Origin: CAXRGH01 sp964230195
Lineage (GTDB): Bacteria > Pseudomonadota > Gammaproteobacteria > Enterobacterales > Alteromonadaceae
Assembly (NCBI GenBank): GCA_964230195.1
Contig: CAXRGH010000202.1
Span: 1 to 12,596 of the forward strand
DNA: 12,596 bases
Direction: 5' to 3'
The translations under genes and the position numbers were made by a program. The notes beneath the pieces are model-generated. The model was not told the DNA's origin and did not search any database. It worked only from the letters and a program-made list of their open reading frames with translations. The number at the start of each line of letters is the position of its first letter. Within the stretch, counting starts at the first letter, position 1. Positions 1 to 7,060 of the stretch are shown piece by piece.

Positions 1-6
1 GTCAAT

Positions 7-42
7 TAAAATGAGAGTCGCTTAATCGCCACTCTCATTTTA
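7..42. terminator. Bidirectional intrinsic terminator
   Basis: A perfect 12-bp inverted repeat (arms 7-18 and 31-42) encloses a 12-nt loop. The arms begin with TAAAA and end with TTTTA, so either strand ends the stem in a short U run. It could end the minus-strand glyQ-glyS-lipoprotein transcript, whose last stop codon is at 294, and/or a plus-strand transcript entering from the left. The U run is only four to five bases, so efficiency is uncertain. Confidence 0.65.
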
Positions 43-243
43 GGGGAGATATAGGCAAGCCAACTACAAGCTATGAATTGTCGGTTCTCATAATGAGGAA
101 ATTACGAGGGACCGCTGTTGGCACAAAGCTGCCCTACAGAACGTTTAATGAAGGTACTAAGAACAGCAAATAGTCATACTGATTGGGTCGCCAGACCCAA
201 TGGCAAAAATGATAACATTAGCGGATCGTTCAATTACTTTGAT
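7..243 (-). ncRNA. Possible structured RNA or long 3'UTR after the lipoprotein gene
   Basis: No convincing gene is seen between the lipoprotein stop and the terminator at 7-42. On the minus strand a promoter-like pair (TTCACA at 274-279, 18-nt spacer, TAAAGT at 250-255) would start an RNA near 243. The stretch holds several hairpins: a perfect 8-bp stem with a 4-nt loop at 182-201, a GGCA/TGCC hairpin near 139-152, and a stem near 84-110 enclosed by a longer-range GCCAAC/GTTGGC pairing. No known RNA family is recognised. It may simply be the folded 3'UTR of the operon. Confidence 0.25.
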
Positions 244-293
244 TTGAACACTTTAGTAACTAAACACATCTACTGTGAATAACTGAAAAAAGG

Positions 294-752
294 TTATTGA
301 GTCTGACTAATCGAAAGCTCAATATCGTCACGGTCTTTGAAGACAAGAGTAATCCTGTAAACCCCTGATTTTTCGGGCTTAAATGACAAGTTGTGAGAAC
401 TTGTACTGCAAAATAATGGGGTTTTCATATTAGGCTGAACAAGCTGGGAGGTGTATTGACTACCGCAGTTAAAAACGTCGCTCCAATCGTTATCCGCGAC
501 TTTAAACTCGTACGAGTCCCCGTCTGCAAATAAATTAAGGTCTATGGATAAGACGTTTTCGGCAGTTCGTTGAAGTCTGTACTCCGGGGCAGCATCCCAA
601 AAAGACATACTGCCTCGAACGTACAATGGAGTGTCGGGAACGTGCTTACTCGTGAATATACCCTGTATTTTCTGCGAGTAGTTAGACACTGAAGAACAAC
701 CAGCCATAACAGCACTAGCCATTAACATGCCAACCAACACTCGATACTTCAT
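294..752 (-). CDS. Small lipoprotein with a pullulanase/starch-binding-like beta domain
   Basis: The frame is open further upstream, but the ATG at 752 is preferred: it has a good ribosome binding site (AGGAAGG, a few bases upstream) and begins a clear lipoprotein signal peptide. The signal has basic residues KYR, a hydrophobic stretch, then M-A-G-C with the lipidated cysteine at residue 19 of 152. The mature part contains LYVRGSM..W and DGDSYEFKVADNDWS. This pattern resembles the small beta-sandwich domains of pullulanases and related starch-binding lipoproteins, where a W and a YEFK strand are typical. A membrane-anchored glycan-binding role is inference, since no catalytic domain is present. 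The gene starts 10 bp after the glyS stop, so it is probably translated from the glyQ-glyS transcript. The function link to glycyl-tRNA synthetase is unclear and may be only positional. Confidence 0.8.
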   Translation of the reverse strand: MKYRVLVGMLMASAVMAGCSSVSNYSQKIQGIFTSKHVPDTPLYVRGSMSFWDAAPEYRLQRTAENVLSIDLNLFADGDSYEFKVADNDWSDVFNCGSQYTSQLVQPNMKTPLFCSTSSHNLSFKPEKSGVYRITLVFKDRDDIELSISQTQ

Positions 753-762
753 GACCCTTCCT

Positions 763-2835
763 CTATATTGATAATTCGGAAATATCTGCTGTAGCCGTGA
801 AGCTACCACGTATTAGTGACAACAGACGAAGGCGGTTGTTCCGCACTTTTTCATCTTCAGCCATTACCATCACATTATCAAAGAACGCGTCGATTGGCAC
901 TTGAAGTGAAGCCAGCTTCGATAGCGCATTAACGTAGTCACCTTTTTCTATGGATGTTTCAAAGTCCGATTTCACCGCGTTGAAAGCATTGTATAGTGCG
1001 CTCTCTTCGTCGCTTTCAAAGAGGCTACTTTCTATCTCAGATGAGGTGTCGGTCGGATTCTTAGCAAGAATATTGGCAACACGTTTATTAGCGGCCGCAA
1101 GCGCTTTGGCTTCTGACAATTCAACAAACGCTTGAACCCCTTTTATACGAGCGTCAAAGTTTGCAGGTTTGGTTGGATTACAGACCTGTACGGACTGAAT
1201 GATACTGATATCAACGCCAAGATCCGTATAGAGGTTCCGATAACGACTATTAATAAACGCTATAACATCAGTATCAACCGTGTCGTTTGATAGTTTGTCA
1301 CCAAATAACGCTTGGCTTGCCTTCACTAATTCAGCAACGTCAAGGTCAAGGTTATGATGTTGAATAATCCTTAATAATCCAATCGCTGCTCTTCTCAGTG
1401 CAAATGGATCGCGATCACCTTTCGGTATTTGTCCGATACCAAAAATACCCGTTAATGTATCCAATTTATCAGCAAGAGCAACGGCACAGCTCGTAGGATT
1501 TGTTGGCAGACTGTCACCAGAGAATCTTGGCTTATATTGTTCATCTAGCGCTACGGCAACATCTTCTACTTCGCCATCAATTCGCGCGTAGTGCATACCC
1601 ATAACGCCTTGGATGTCAGTGAATTCCATCACCATCTCTGTCATTAGGTCTGTTTTTGAGAGCAAACCAGCACGTTTTGCATGCTCAACATTACTACCAA
1701 TTTTGGCTGCTATTACGCCAGCAAGGGACGAAATTCGTTCAGATTTGTCTTTTAATGTACCAAGTTGTTTTTGAAACAAAACGGTAGATAAGCTTTCCAG
1801 CCTTGACTCAAGTGATTGTTTTTTATCGGTATTAAAGAAGAATTCTGCGTCTGCCAATCGCGGACGAATGACCTTCTCATTACCTTCAATCACATAACGA
1901 GGCTCTTTACTTTCGATATTGGATACGAATAAAAATTCGGGTAGTAGGTTGCCTTGATTATCGAGTAAGGGGAAATATTTTTGGTCACCCTTCATGGTGT
2001 AGATGAGTGCTTCTTTAGGAACGGCAAGAAAGCGCTCATCAAATGTCGCTTTTAACGTTACAGGCCACTCTACTAGAGCGGTTACTTCGTCCAATAACTC
2101 ATCGTTAATGTCCGCAGACGCACCGTTAAGGTTTGATAATGCTTTATCAACTTGCTCAAGAATAATTTGCTGACGTTGGTTAAAATCAACAATGACAAAC
2201 TCTTTTTCGAGTGTTTCTTCATATTGTTCTGCCGACGGAATCTCAGTCCAGCCGTTACCGTGGAAACGATGTCCTTGTACCTTACGAGCTGAGTTTATCC
2301 CGTATACCTGGCCATCAACTAAAGTATCACCTAGCAGAATACAAATCGTCTTTATGGGGCGGATAAACTGCACATCGCCTGAGCCCCACCGCATGGGTTT
2401 TGGAATCGGTAATTTGTCTAAGGCGCGTGAAACAATATCTGCGACCAAGGCTTCTATGTTTTTACCTTTGACAAGTGCTTTATGAAGAAGCCACTCGCCT
2501 TTATCTGTGACAAGGCGCTCAGCTTGACTAATATCAATGCCATTGCCTCGTGCCCATCCTAACGCCGCTTTGGTTGGATTACCATCGCCATCAAATGCCG
2601 CTTTTACCGCAGGACCACGCTTCTCAACAACAATATCATCTTGCTGCGTTTGAATCTTTTCAAGTCTCACAGCCAGACGGCGAGGCGTAGCGAACCAGCG
2701 AATGCTATCAAAGTTAAGAGAAGCCTCCTGAAAACCCGCTGCAATGTTGTCAGAAAATGCAGTCGCTAATGTTTTTAATGCGGTTGGTGGTAACTCTTCT
2801 GTACCAATCTCAATCAATAAATCGCTCTGTTGCAT
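763..2835 (-). CDS. glyS: Glycyl-tRNA synthetase beta subunit
   Basis: This is the beta chain of the bacterial alpha2-beta2 type glycyl-tRNA synthetase, which works with GlyQ to attach glycine to tRNA-Gly in the cytoplasm. The 690-residue length matches E. coli GlyS (689). Visible family marks are the N-terminal LLIEIGTEELPPTAL (residues 6-20), FATPRRLAVR (48-57), DPFALRRAA (476-484) and the C-terminal FFDNVMVMAEDEKVRNNRL region (651-669) of the anticodon-binding domain. The ATG overlaps the glyQ stop by one base (TAATG), which suggests translational coupling and equal subunit supply. An AAGGA ribosome binding site lies within the end of glyQ. The downstream lipoprotein gene follows after 10 bp. 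No truncation or frameshift is seen. Confidence 0.98.
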   Translation of the reverse strand: MQQSDLLIEIGTEELPPTALKTLATAFSDNIAAGFQEASLNFDSIRWFATPRRLAVRLEKIQTQQDDIVVEKRGPAVKAAFDGDGNPTKAALGWARGNGIDISQAERLVTDKGEWLLHKALVKGKNIEALVADIVSRALDKLPIPKPMRWGSGDVQFIRPIKTICILLGDTLVDGQVYGINSARKVQGHRFHGNGWTEIPSAEQYEETLEKEFVIVDFNQRQQIILEQVDKALSNLNGASADINDELLDEVTALVEWPVTLKATFDERFLAVPKEALIYTMKGDQKYFPLLDNQGNLLPEFLFVSNIESKEPRYVIEGNEKVIRPRLADAEFFFNTDKKQSLESRLESLSTVLFQKQLGTLKDKSERISSLAGVIAAKIGSNVEHAKRAGLLSKTDLMTEMVMEFTDIQGVMGMHYARIDGEVEDVAVALDEQYKPRFSGDSLPTNPTSCAVALADKLDTLTGIFGIGQIPKGDRDPFALRRAAIGLLRIIQHHNLDLDVAELVKASQALFGDKLSNDTVDTDVIAFINSRYRNLYTDLGVDISIIQSVQVCNPTKPANFDARIKGVQAFVELSEAKALAAANKRVANILAKNPTDTSSEIESSLFESDEESALYNAFNAVKSDFETSIEKGDYVNALSKLASLQVPIDAFFDNVMVMAEDEKVRNNRLRLLSLIRGSFTATADISELSI

Positions 2836-3746
2836 TAGCTGTTTTCCTTATTCTTACACAGTGGGAAACCGAGGTTTTCACGTGCAGCATAATAACTTTC
2901 TGCACAGGCTTTGGATAACGCTCTGACCCGTAAAATATAGCGTTGACGTTCAGTCACCGAAATGGCGTGCCTTGCATCAAGGAGATTAAACGCATGCGAC
3001 GCTTTCATCACTTGTTCATAAGCGGGAAGTGGTAAGCCTGCTTCAATGAGTTTCTCGCTATCAGACTCACACTGATCAAACTGTGCAAACAACGAAGGCA
3101 CATCTGCGTGTTCAAAGTTGAACGCGGATTGCTCAACCTCATTCTGCAGGAAAACATCGCCGTAGGTGACTTTCCCCATAGGACCATCCGTCCAAACGAG
3201 GTCGTATATACTATCCACTTCCTGAATGTACATTGCTAATCGCTCTAAGCCGTAAGTGATCTCGCCAGTGACCGGCTTACACTCAAGCCCGCCGACTTGT
3301 TGGAAATAGGTGAATTGGGTGATTTCCATACCGTTTAGCCAAACTTCCCAGCCTAAACCCCAGGCTCCAAGCGTTGGAGATTCCCAATTATCCTCTACAA
3401 AGCGCACGTCATGCGTATTGAGATCAAGACCAAGTTCACGCAGCGAGTCCAAATACAGTTCTTGAATATTGTCTGGTGATGGTTTCAGCATAACCTGGAA
3501 CTGATAATAGTGTTGAAGGCGATTAGGGTTCTCACCGTAGCGTCCGTCTGTTGGTCGACGGCACGGCTGCACATAAGCACTGCTCATTGGCTCAGGGCCA
3601 ATGGAACGCAAGAAAGTCATGGGGTGAAATGTACCTGCACCAACTTCCATATCGAGGGGTTGAATAATGACACAGCCTTGTCTTGCCCAGTAATCTTGAA
3701 GGGCAAGTATCAGGCCTTGAAATGTTTTAAGGTCGTACTTTTGCAT
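2835..3746 (-). CDS. glyQ: Glycyl-tRNA synthetase alpha subunit
   Basis: This is the catalytic class II chain of the alpha2-beta2 glycyl-tRNA synthetase, which activates glycine with ATP and transfers it to tRNA-Gly together with GlyS. The protein is very close to E. coli GlyQ throughout: FQGLIL near the start, QPLDMEVGAGT, QPCRRPTDGRYGENPNRLQH around the class II motif 2 region, WEVWLNGMEITQFTYFQQVG, and the C-terminal SVTERQRYILRVRALSKA. An in-frame TTG at 3752 is possible, but the ATG at 3746 gives 303 residues starting MQKYD, exactly like E. coli, and sits 7-8 bases after a weak AAGAA site. It is the first gene of the minus-strand operon and is divergent from tag. A consensus -10 box lies 43 bp upstream. 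Confidence 0.97.
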   Translation of the reverse strand: MQKYDLKTFQGLILALQDYWARQGCVIIQPLDMEVGAGTFHPMTFLRSIGPEPMSSAYVQPCRRPTDGRYGENPNRLQHYYQFQVMLKPSPDNIQELYLDSLRELGLDLNTHDVRFVEDNWESPTLGAWGLGWEVWLNGMEITQFTYFQQVGGLECKPVTGEITYGLERLAMYIQEVDSIYDLVWTDGPMGKVTYGDVFLQNEVEQSAFNFEHADVPSLFAQFDQCESDSEKLIEAGLPLPAYEQVMKASHAFNLLDARHAISVTERQRYILRVRALSKACAESYYAARENLGFPLCKNKENS

Positions 3747-3789
3747 AATCAATTCTTATGTTGCATATTTACTAGCGAAAATTATTCTG

Positions 3790-3795
3790 ATTATA
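3790..3795 (-). promoter_or_regulatory. -10 box of the glyQ-glyS operon
   Basis: On the minus strand a perfect TATAAT lies 43 bp upstream of the glyQ ATG, giving a leader of about 35-40 nt. No good -35 hexamer is found 16-18 bp further upstream, so an activator or a weak promoter is possible. The 100-bp gap also serves tag on the other strand, for which no convincing promoter was found. Confidence 0.5.
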
Positions 3796-3846
3796 CCGTG
3801 ATGCACCCGGACACCCTAGTGTTAAAGATAAAAAATACAAAAAAAG

Positions 3847-4431
3847 ATGAGTGAAAAAATAACTTTAAAGCGATGTACCTGGGTAACTAATGACCCAATC
3901 TACCAAGACTATCATGATCACGAGTGGGGTGTGAGAACAACTGATCCAAAGAAATTGTTTGAAGCACTATGTCTTGAAACGCAACAAGCAGGTTTAAGCT
4001 GGTTAACGGTATTGCAAAAAAGAGAGGCCTATCGAACCATTTGCCATATTCACTCACCCGAAATTTTGGCAACCGTTGATGCAGAAGAACTCGCGTCTTG
4101 GATGAATAACAGCGCTCTAATTAGACATAAAGCAAAACTTGAGGCCTTGATCACTAACGCAAAAGCCTTTATGACTATGGCAAATCAAGGACAAGATTTT
4201 GCTGACTTTATTCACCAATTTGTTCCAATGCAAGATTCAACAAACAGTATTCATGGTGACGAGGATGCCGCTACCAAAGCCGCGAAGCAACTTTGTTCGG
4301 CGCTAAAATCTGCTGGATTTAAATTTGTAGGGCCGACCACTACATATTCATTCCTGGAGGCTGTGGGGTTGGTGGGTACTCACCAACCTGGTTGTTTTTT
4401 AGCGTCTTCCAACCCATCCGTTAGACGCTAA
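3847..4431 (+). CDS. tag: DNA-3-methyladenine glycosylase I
   Basis: This base-excision repair enzyme removes 3-methyladenine from alkylated DNA. The 194 residues match the Tag family (E. coli 187). The zinc snap is complete: Cys10 and His23 (RCTWV...YHDHEWG) near the N-terminus, with His179 and Cys183 (THQPGC) near the C-terminus. Glu44 in LCLETQQAGLSW corresponds to E. coli Glu38, the key active-site acid. FKFVGPTTTYSFLEAVGLV matches the conserved C-terminal region. The gene is monocistronic. It diverges from glyQ and converges with the DUF2489 gene, overlapping it by 11 bp. The ATG follows an A-rich stretch with only a weak AAAG as ribosome binding site. The last codons and the stop lie inside an inverted repeat shared with the converging gene. 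Confidence 0.97.
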   Translation: MSEKITLKRCTWVTNDPIYQDYHDHEWGVRTTDPKKLFEALCLETQQAGLSWLTVLQKREAYRTICHIHSPEILATVDAEELASWMNNSALIRHKAKLEALITNAKAFMTMANQGQDFADFIHQFVPMQDSTNSIHGDEDAATKAAKQLCSALKSAGFKFVGPTTTYSFLEAVGLVGTHQPGCFLASSNPSVRR

Positions 4432-4432
4432 A
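4398..4432. repeat. Inverted repeat spanning both stop codons of tag and the DUF2489 gene
   Basis: Perfect 10-bp arms (4398-4407 and 4423-4432, TTTAGCGTCT and its complement) enclose a 15-nt loop. Neither strand has a U run after the stem; the six Ts precede the left arm. It is therefore not a standard intrinsic terminator, though the hairpin could still pause polymerase or protect both 3' ends. Both TAA stops lie within or beside the arms. Confidence 0.6.
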
Positions 4433-4861
4433 CGTTTGCAGTAACTCTGCTTCTTTCAATAATGCGTCTTCTAATTCCTTTTCATGCTCGAGCCTTTCTT
4501 TATCAAGCATACGACGCTCTTTTTTATCCAAAGCCTTGCGTGCTTCATGAGTTGGCATATGACGTATACGACGATACAGCTCGTGAGTGGCTGGGTATCG
4601 TGCGCTTGCATCGCTAGATTCTAGTCTCTCCAGTAACACGCATAGCCGAATACTGCCTTCTGACAACTCGCATTGCCCTTGCACCACAGCTTTGGCTATC
4701 AGTTGAATACTGTCGATGGTGTTATCAATATAAGCTTGACGATTTTTTTGCTGTTTGAGGGTTTGTTGGCGAAGTTGGGCTAGCAAACGACCAGCGACAA
4801 CCCCGAGAATGACGATAATCAGCCCACCAATAATTGCGAGTGTGATGGCCGTAGTACTCAT
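4421..4861 (-). CDS. DUF2489 family membrane-anchored protein
   Basis: This 146-residue protein resembles the uncharacterised DUF2489 family, often found beside yihI in gammaproteobacteria. Residues ~5-27 (AITLAIIGGLIIVILGVVAG) form one hydrophobic helix without a cleavage site, so it is probably a single-pass inner-membrane protein with a cytoplasmic C-terminal part. The soluble part contains the family-like pattern IDSIQLIAKAVVQGQCELSEG, SIRLCVLLERL and YPATHELY. It ends in a highly charged stretch (residues ~108-140, KALDKKERRMLDKERLEHEKELEDALLKE) likely to form a coiled coil. The start ATG overlaps the yihI stop as ATGA, so the pair is almost certainly co-transcribed and coupled. No molecular function is known to me. 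The tie with YihI hints at ribosome assembly but is inference. Confidence 0.85.
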   Translation of the reverse strand: MSTTAITLAIIGGLIIVILGVVAGRLLAQLRQQTLKQQKNRQAYIDNTIDSIQLIAKAVVQGQCELSEGSIRLCVLLERLESSDASARYPATHELYRRIRHMPTHEARKALDKKERRMLDKERLEHEKELEDALLKEAELLQTFSV

Positions 4862-5334
4862 TCCATATCCTTATAATCGTTCCAATCCGAGTGAAAGCTA
4901 TCACCAAATGCATCGTCTTGCTCTTCGTCAATCTCAGGCTCATCTTCAATCCCCATGAGTTCACACAAAATACGGTGTCGCTTCATCTTAGCGTCAAAGA
5001 ACTGCTGATCATGTGCTGATAAGGGTTGCTCATTTTCAATCATCATCATGAGTTTTTGTACTTGAGGATCATTCTCAATCGCCATCAGTTCTTCTTGAGG
5101 CGTTACAAAACGTTTTTTCGGTTTTGCTTTCTGGCTGTCTGACGTTTTGATCAAAGGGATCGGTTTTTTGCTTCCTAAGCGAGGATCTTTTTTAGCGCCT
5201 CCGCGTTGCGCTAATTTTGCGCTTTCGGCCATTGAATTTCGGTTACCTGATGGTTTCCCTTTGCGTTTCTTGGCTTTCGTCAATTCTCTCACACTCTGAT
5301 TCACAGACTGAGACGTTGATTTTGATTTAGGCAT
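4858..5334 (-). CDS. yihI: Der GTPase-activating protein YihI
   Basis: In E. coli, YihI stimulates the GTPase activity of Der (EngA) and thereby modulates late assembly of the 50S ribosomal subunit. The 158-residue protein has the family layout. It starts with a very basic, low-complexity N-terminus (KAKKRKGKPSGNRN), then the hallmark KKDPRLGSKKPIPL (residues ~48-61). A central helical domain follows (TPQEELMAIENDPQVQKLM...LSAHDQQFFDAKMKRH), and it ends in an acidic tail (IEDEPEIDEEQDD). The start has no strong ribosome binding site. The gene is separated from cytochrome c4 by a terminator and so needs its own promoter in the short gap at 5335-5369, where only weak boxes are seen. It heads a two-gene unit with the DUF2489 gene. 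EngB, another ribosome-assembly GTPase, is encoded nearby. Confidence 0.92.
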   Translation of the reverse strand: MPKSKSTSQSVNQSVRELTKAKKRKGKPSGNRNSMAESAKLAQRGGAKKDPRLGSKKPIPLIKTSDSQKAKPKKRFVTPQEELMAIENDPQVQKLMMMIENEQPLSAHDQQFFDAKMKRHRILCELMGIEDEPEIDEEQDDAFGDSFHSDWNDYKDME

Positions 5335-5369
5335 TTGTTATCACATCACTCTATTTAAAATTAAACACT

Positions 5370-5400
5370 AAAAAAGGCAATAGAATTCTCTATTGCCTTT
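5370..5400 (-). terminator. Intrinsic terminator of the cytochrome c4 gene
   Basis: A perfect 12-bp stem (arms 5373-5384 and 5389-5400) with a 4-nt loop is followed on the minus strand by a run of six Ts. It lies ~40 bp after the cytochrome stop and ~35 bp before yihI, so the two are separate transcription units unless there is read-through. Confidence 0.9.
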
Positions 5401-5440
5401 CTCTTAATCTTCTCAGTATAACCCAAGAAGCGTCGAAGGA

Positions 5441-6064
5441 TTAACGTAATCCTCTGATGTACTTTGACAATGCGTCAATGTCTTTGTCTGTTAGTTTAGC
5501 TGCGACTTTACGCATCATGCCGTTGGGGTCATTTGCGCGTTCGCCAGAACGGAACATTTCAAGCTGAGACTTAACATAAGCCACCTTTTGGCCACTGATA
5601 TCTGGGAAGTTGGCGAGTGACATGCCATTACCTTGCGGACCATGACATGCTGTACATGCTGTAATCCCACGGTCTAAATCACCACCAGTATATAATGCTT
5701 GTGCGTGTTCAATAACGTCTTCAGGGGCCTCGCCTTGCTCTTGTTCTAGTGAGCCATAATATGCCGCCAAGTCTTCAATGTCTTGGTCTGACAATGCCAT
5801 TGCCATACCATTCATAACGGCATTGTTTCTGCCTTTCTCACCGCCAGTTTGGCTCGCAAGACGAAACTCGGTTAATTGTTTCTTCAGGTATTTTTCGTGC
5901 TGACCCGCAAGGTTGGGATACATATCAACAAGGCTATTGCCCTGTTGTCCGTGACAAGCGGCACAACTAACAGCCTTTTGCTTTCCTGCTTCAATGTCGC
6001 CTTCTGCTAATGCTGCCATTGAAATAAAAACTGATACCAGTGTTCCAACTAATTTTATTTTCAT
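5441..6064 (-). CDS. Dihaem cytochrome c4
   Basis: This is a periplasmic two-haem electron carrier of the cytochrome c4 family, which passes electrons from the bc1 branch to terminal oxidases. With the start at 6064 the protein has 207 residues. An ATG two codons earlier (6070) lies too close to the AAGAG ribosome binding site, whereas 6064 is at the ideal distance. A Sec signal peptide ends ALA|EGD around residue 20. Two tandem c-type domains carry the haem motifs CAACH (residues 34-38) and CTACH (137-141). Methionines for axial ligation are available in NGMAMALSD of the first domain and NGMMRKVAAKLTD of the second. The internal repeat (QxAYVKSQLEMFRSGER and HEKYLKKQLTEFRLAS) supports c4 over other dihaem types. 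It is transcribed alone and divergent from engB. Confidence 0.95.
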   Translation of the reverse strand: MKIKLVGTLVSVFISMAALAEGDIEAGKQKAVSCAACHGQQGNSLVDMYPNLAGQHEKYLKKQLTEFRLASQTGGEKGRNNAVMNGMAMALSDQDIEDLAAYYGSLEQEQGEAPEDVIEHAQALYTGGDLDRGITACTACHGPQGNGMSLANFPDISGQKVAYVKSQLEMFRSGERANDPNGMMRKVAAKLTDKDIDALSKYIRGLR

Positions 6065-6193
6065 ATTCATGCTCTTTTATATACCCACAATTTTTTCATG
6101 GTCACTGCACTATTTTACACGAATACGCACTGAGTAAAATAACAAATTCGCTGTTAAATCATCTAAAAACAAGATAAATCCGAAATAATTGAA

Positions 6194-6199
6194 TATAAT
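6194..6199 (+). promoter_or_regulatory. -10 box of engB
   Basis: A perfect TATAAT lies 32 bp before the engB start, placing transcription start near 6206. No good -35 hexamer is seen at 16-18 bp spacing. The surrounding 160-bp divergent gap is AT-rich. Confidence 0.5.
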
Positions 6200-6231
6200 C
6201 GCGTCAAATTATTGTTCAGAAGGTATATTGA

Positions 6232-6828
6232 GTGAGTCGTTACAGTCACGTTAAATTTGCGATAAGTGCGCCAGATATTAAACACATGGGGCCAGATGCT
6301 GGTATTGAAGTAGCGTTCGCAGGCCGCTCAAATGCAGGTAAATCAAGTGCATTAAACCGATTGACCCGTCAAAAGAATCTCGCTCGGACCAGTAAAACAC
6401 CGGGTAGAACGCAAATGATCAATGTCTTTGATCTTGCTGAAGAACATCGTCTCATTGATTTACCGGGTTATGGCTTTGCACAAGTCCCTCTTGCCATGAA
6501 AAAGAAATGGCAAAAGTCTCTCGGTGAATATCTGCGGAAGCGCGATAGTCTGAAAGGGCTTGTTGTTCTCATGGATATTCGTCATCCGTTTAAAGATCTT
6601 GACCAAGAATTAATTCATTGGGCTGTGGGAGCTGAAATTCCGGTGCTGGTATTACTGACTAAAGCCGATAAGTTGAAGTCAGGTAAACGTAAAGCCCAGC
6701 TAATGATGTGTCGTGAAGCCAGCCTTGCATTCTGTGGTGACGTCACTGTACATGCATTTTCGTCTCTGAATGGGATAGGGTTAGAACACTTAGAACAAAC
6801 GTTAAACGGATGGTTTGGCTACGAATAA
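6232..6828 (+). CDS. engB: Ribosome biogenesis GTP-binding protein EngB/YsxC (YihA)
   Basis: This essential TRAFAC-class GTPase takes part in assembly of the large ribosomal subunit and, in many bacteria, in growth and division. The 198-residue protein shows all G motifs: G1 GRSNAGKSS (31-39), G2 region TSKTPGRTQ (53-61), G3 DLPGYG (76-81), G4 TKAD (143-146) and G5 SS (177-178). The start is a GTG: the codon just before it in frame is TGA, so translation cannot begin earlier, and AGAAGG lies 8 bases upstream. An out-of-frame TTG overlaps this point. The gene is divergent from cytochrome c4 and convergent with polA, the order also known in E. coli. No clear plus-strand terminator follows the stop. 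Confidence 0.96.
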   Translation: MSRYSHVKFAISAPDIKHMGPDAGIEVAFAGRSNAGKSSALNRLTRQKNLARTSKTPGRTQMINVFDLAEEHRLIDLPGYGFAQVPLAMKKKWQKSLGEYLRKRDSLKGLVVLMDIRHPFKDLDQELIHWAVGAEIPVLVLLTKADKLKSGKRKAQLMMCREASLAFCGDVTVHAFSSLNGIGLEHLEQTLNGWFGYE

Positions 6829-6863
6829 GGAACTTCTCTCAACCTAAATGATAAGACAGGCAT

Positions 6864-6897
6864 AAAAAAACCGCGTCATGAGCGAACATGAACGCGG
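6864..6897 (-). terminator. Intrinsic terminator of sRNA A
   Basis: The minus-strand stem pairs CCGCGT (6897-6892) with ACGCGG (6876-6871), then CATG with CATG inside after a single bulged T. The loop is 6 nt, followed by seven Ts (6870-6864). This is a strong signal; it would also stop read-through from polA. Confidence 0.9.
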
Positions 6898-6917
6898 TAG
6901 CAACAACAAAAGGAACA
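6864..6917 (-). ncRNA. Candidate sRNA A, distal copy of a tandem pair
   Basis: The predicted small RNA (~54 nt) lies between polA and engB, in the polA direction. It would start near 6916-6917, at the head of a 16-nt block (6917-6902) shared with sRNA B, beginning TGTTCC and ending TTTGTTGTT. This block is U-rich and looks unpaired, as in a 5' seed. It is followed directly by a GC-rich terminator hairpin with seven Us, typical of Hfq-binding sRNAs. The terminator stem is unrelated to that of B, so only promoter and seed are conserved. The locus is the one holding Spot 42 in E. coli and ErsA in Pseudomonas, but no clear primary match to Spot 42 is seen. Expression is inferred, not shown. Confidence 0.6.
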
Positions 6918-6921
6918 CTTC

Positions 6922-6948
6922 TACGAGTCAGTGTTTCTACTAAAGTTC
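6922..6948 (-). promoter_or_regulatory. Sigma-E-like promoter of sRNA A
   Basis: On the minus strand GAACTT (6948-6943) is followed after 16 nt by TCGTA (6926-6922), with a T-rich tract directly upstream. RpoE-type promoters have GGAACTT, a ~16-nt spacer and a TC-rich -10. The first G is T here, and the -10 is not perfect. The identical spacing in the sister promoter strengthens the call. Confidence 0.5.
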
Positions 6949-7022
6949 AAAAAATAATCAAAAAATTTAAGAAAGGGTTAATCTCATGTCACTGCGCGTT
7001 GGATTAATCGATGATACCCTTG

Positions 7023-7060
7023 AAAAGAAAAAGCCACAGCTAACATGGTTAACTGTGGCT
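7023..7060 (-). terminator. Intrinsic terminator of sRNA B and probably polA
   Basis: On the minus strand AGCCACAG (7060-7053) pairs with CTGTGGCT (7039-7032). The stem continues inward for five more pairs, including one G-U, to a 3-nt loop. It is followed by TTTTT, C, TTTT. This is the first strong terminator after the polA stop. Confidence 0.9.

Noticed and set aside
753..809. Longer lipoprotein reading frame starting inside glyS
   Set aside because: The extra 19 residues would precede the lipoprotein signal peptide and have no clear ribosome binding site; the ATG at 752 has a strong one.
950..2926. Open frames on the plus strand opposite glyS and glyQ
   Set aside because: They lie entirely antisense to well-conserved genes, with no recognisable protein character.
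3747..3752. TTG start for glyQ two codons upstream
   Set aside because: The ATG at 3746 matches the E. coli N-terminus and has better spacing to the weak ribosome binding site.
6829..6860. GGAACTT just after the engB stop as a plus-strand sigma-E promoter
   Set aside because: No TC-type -10 follows at ~16 nt, and no gene lies downstream on that strand.
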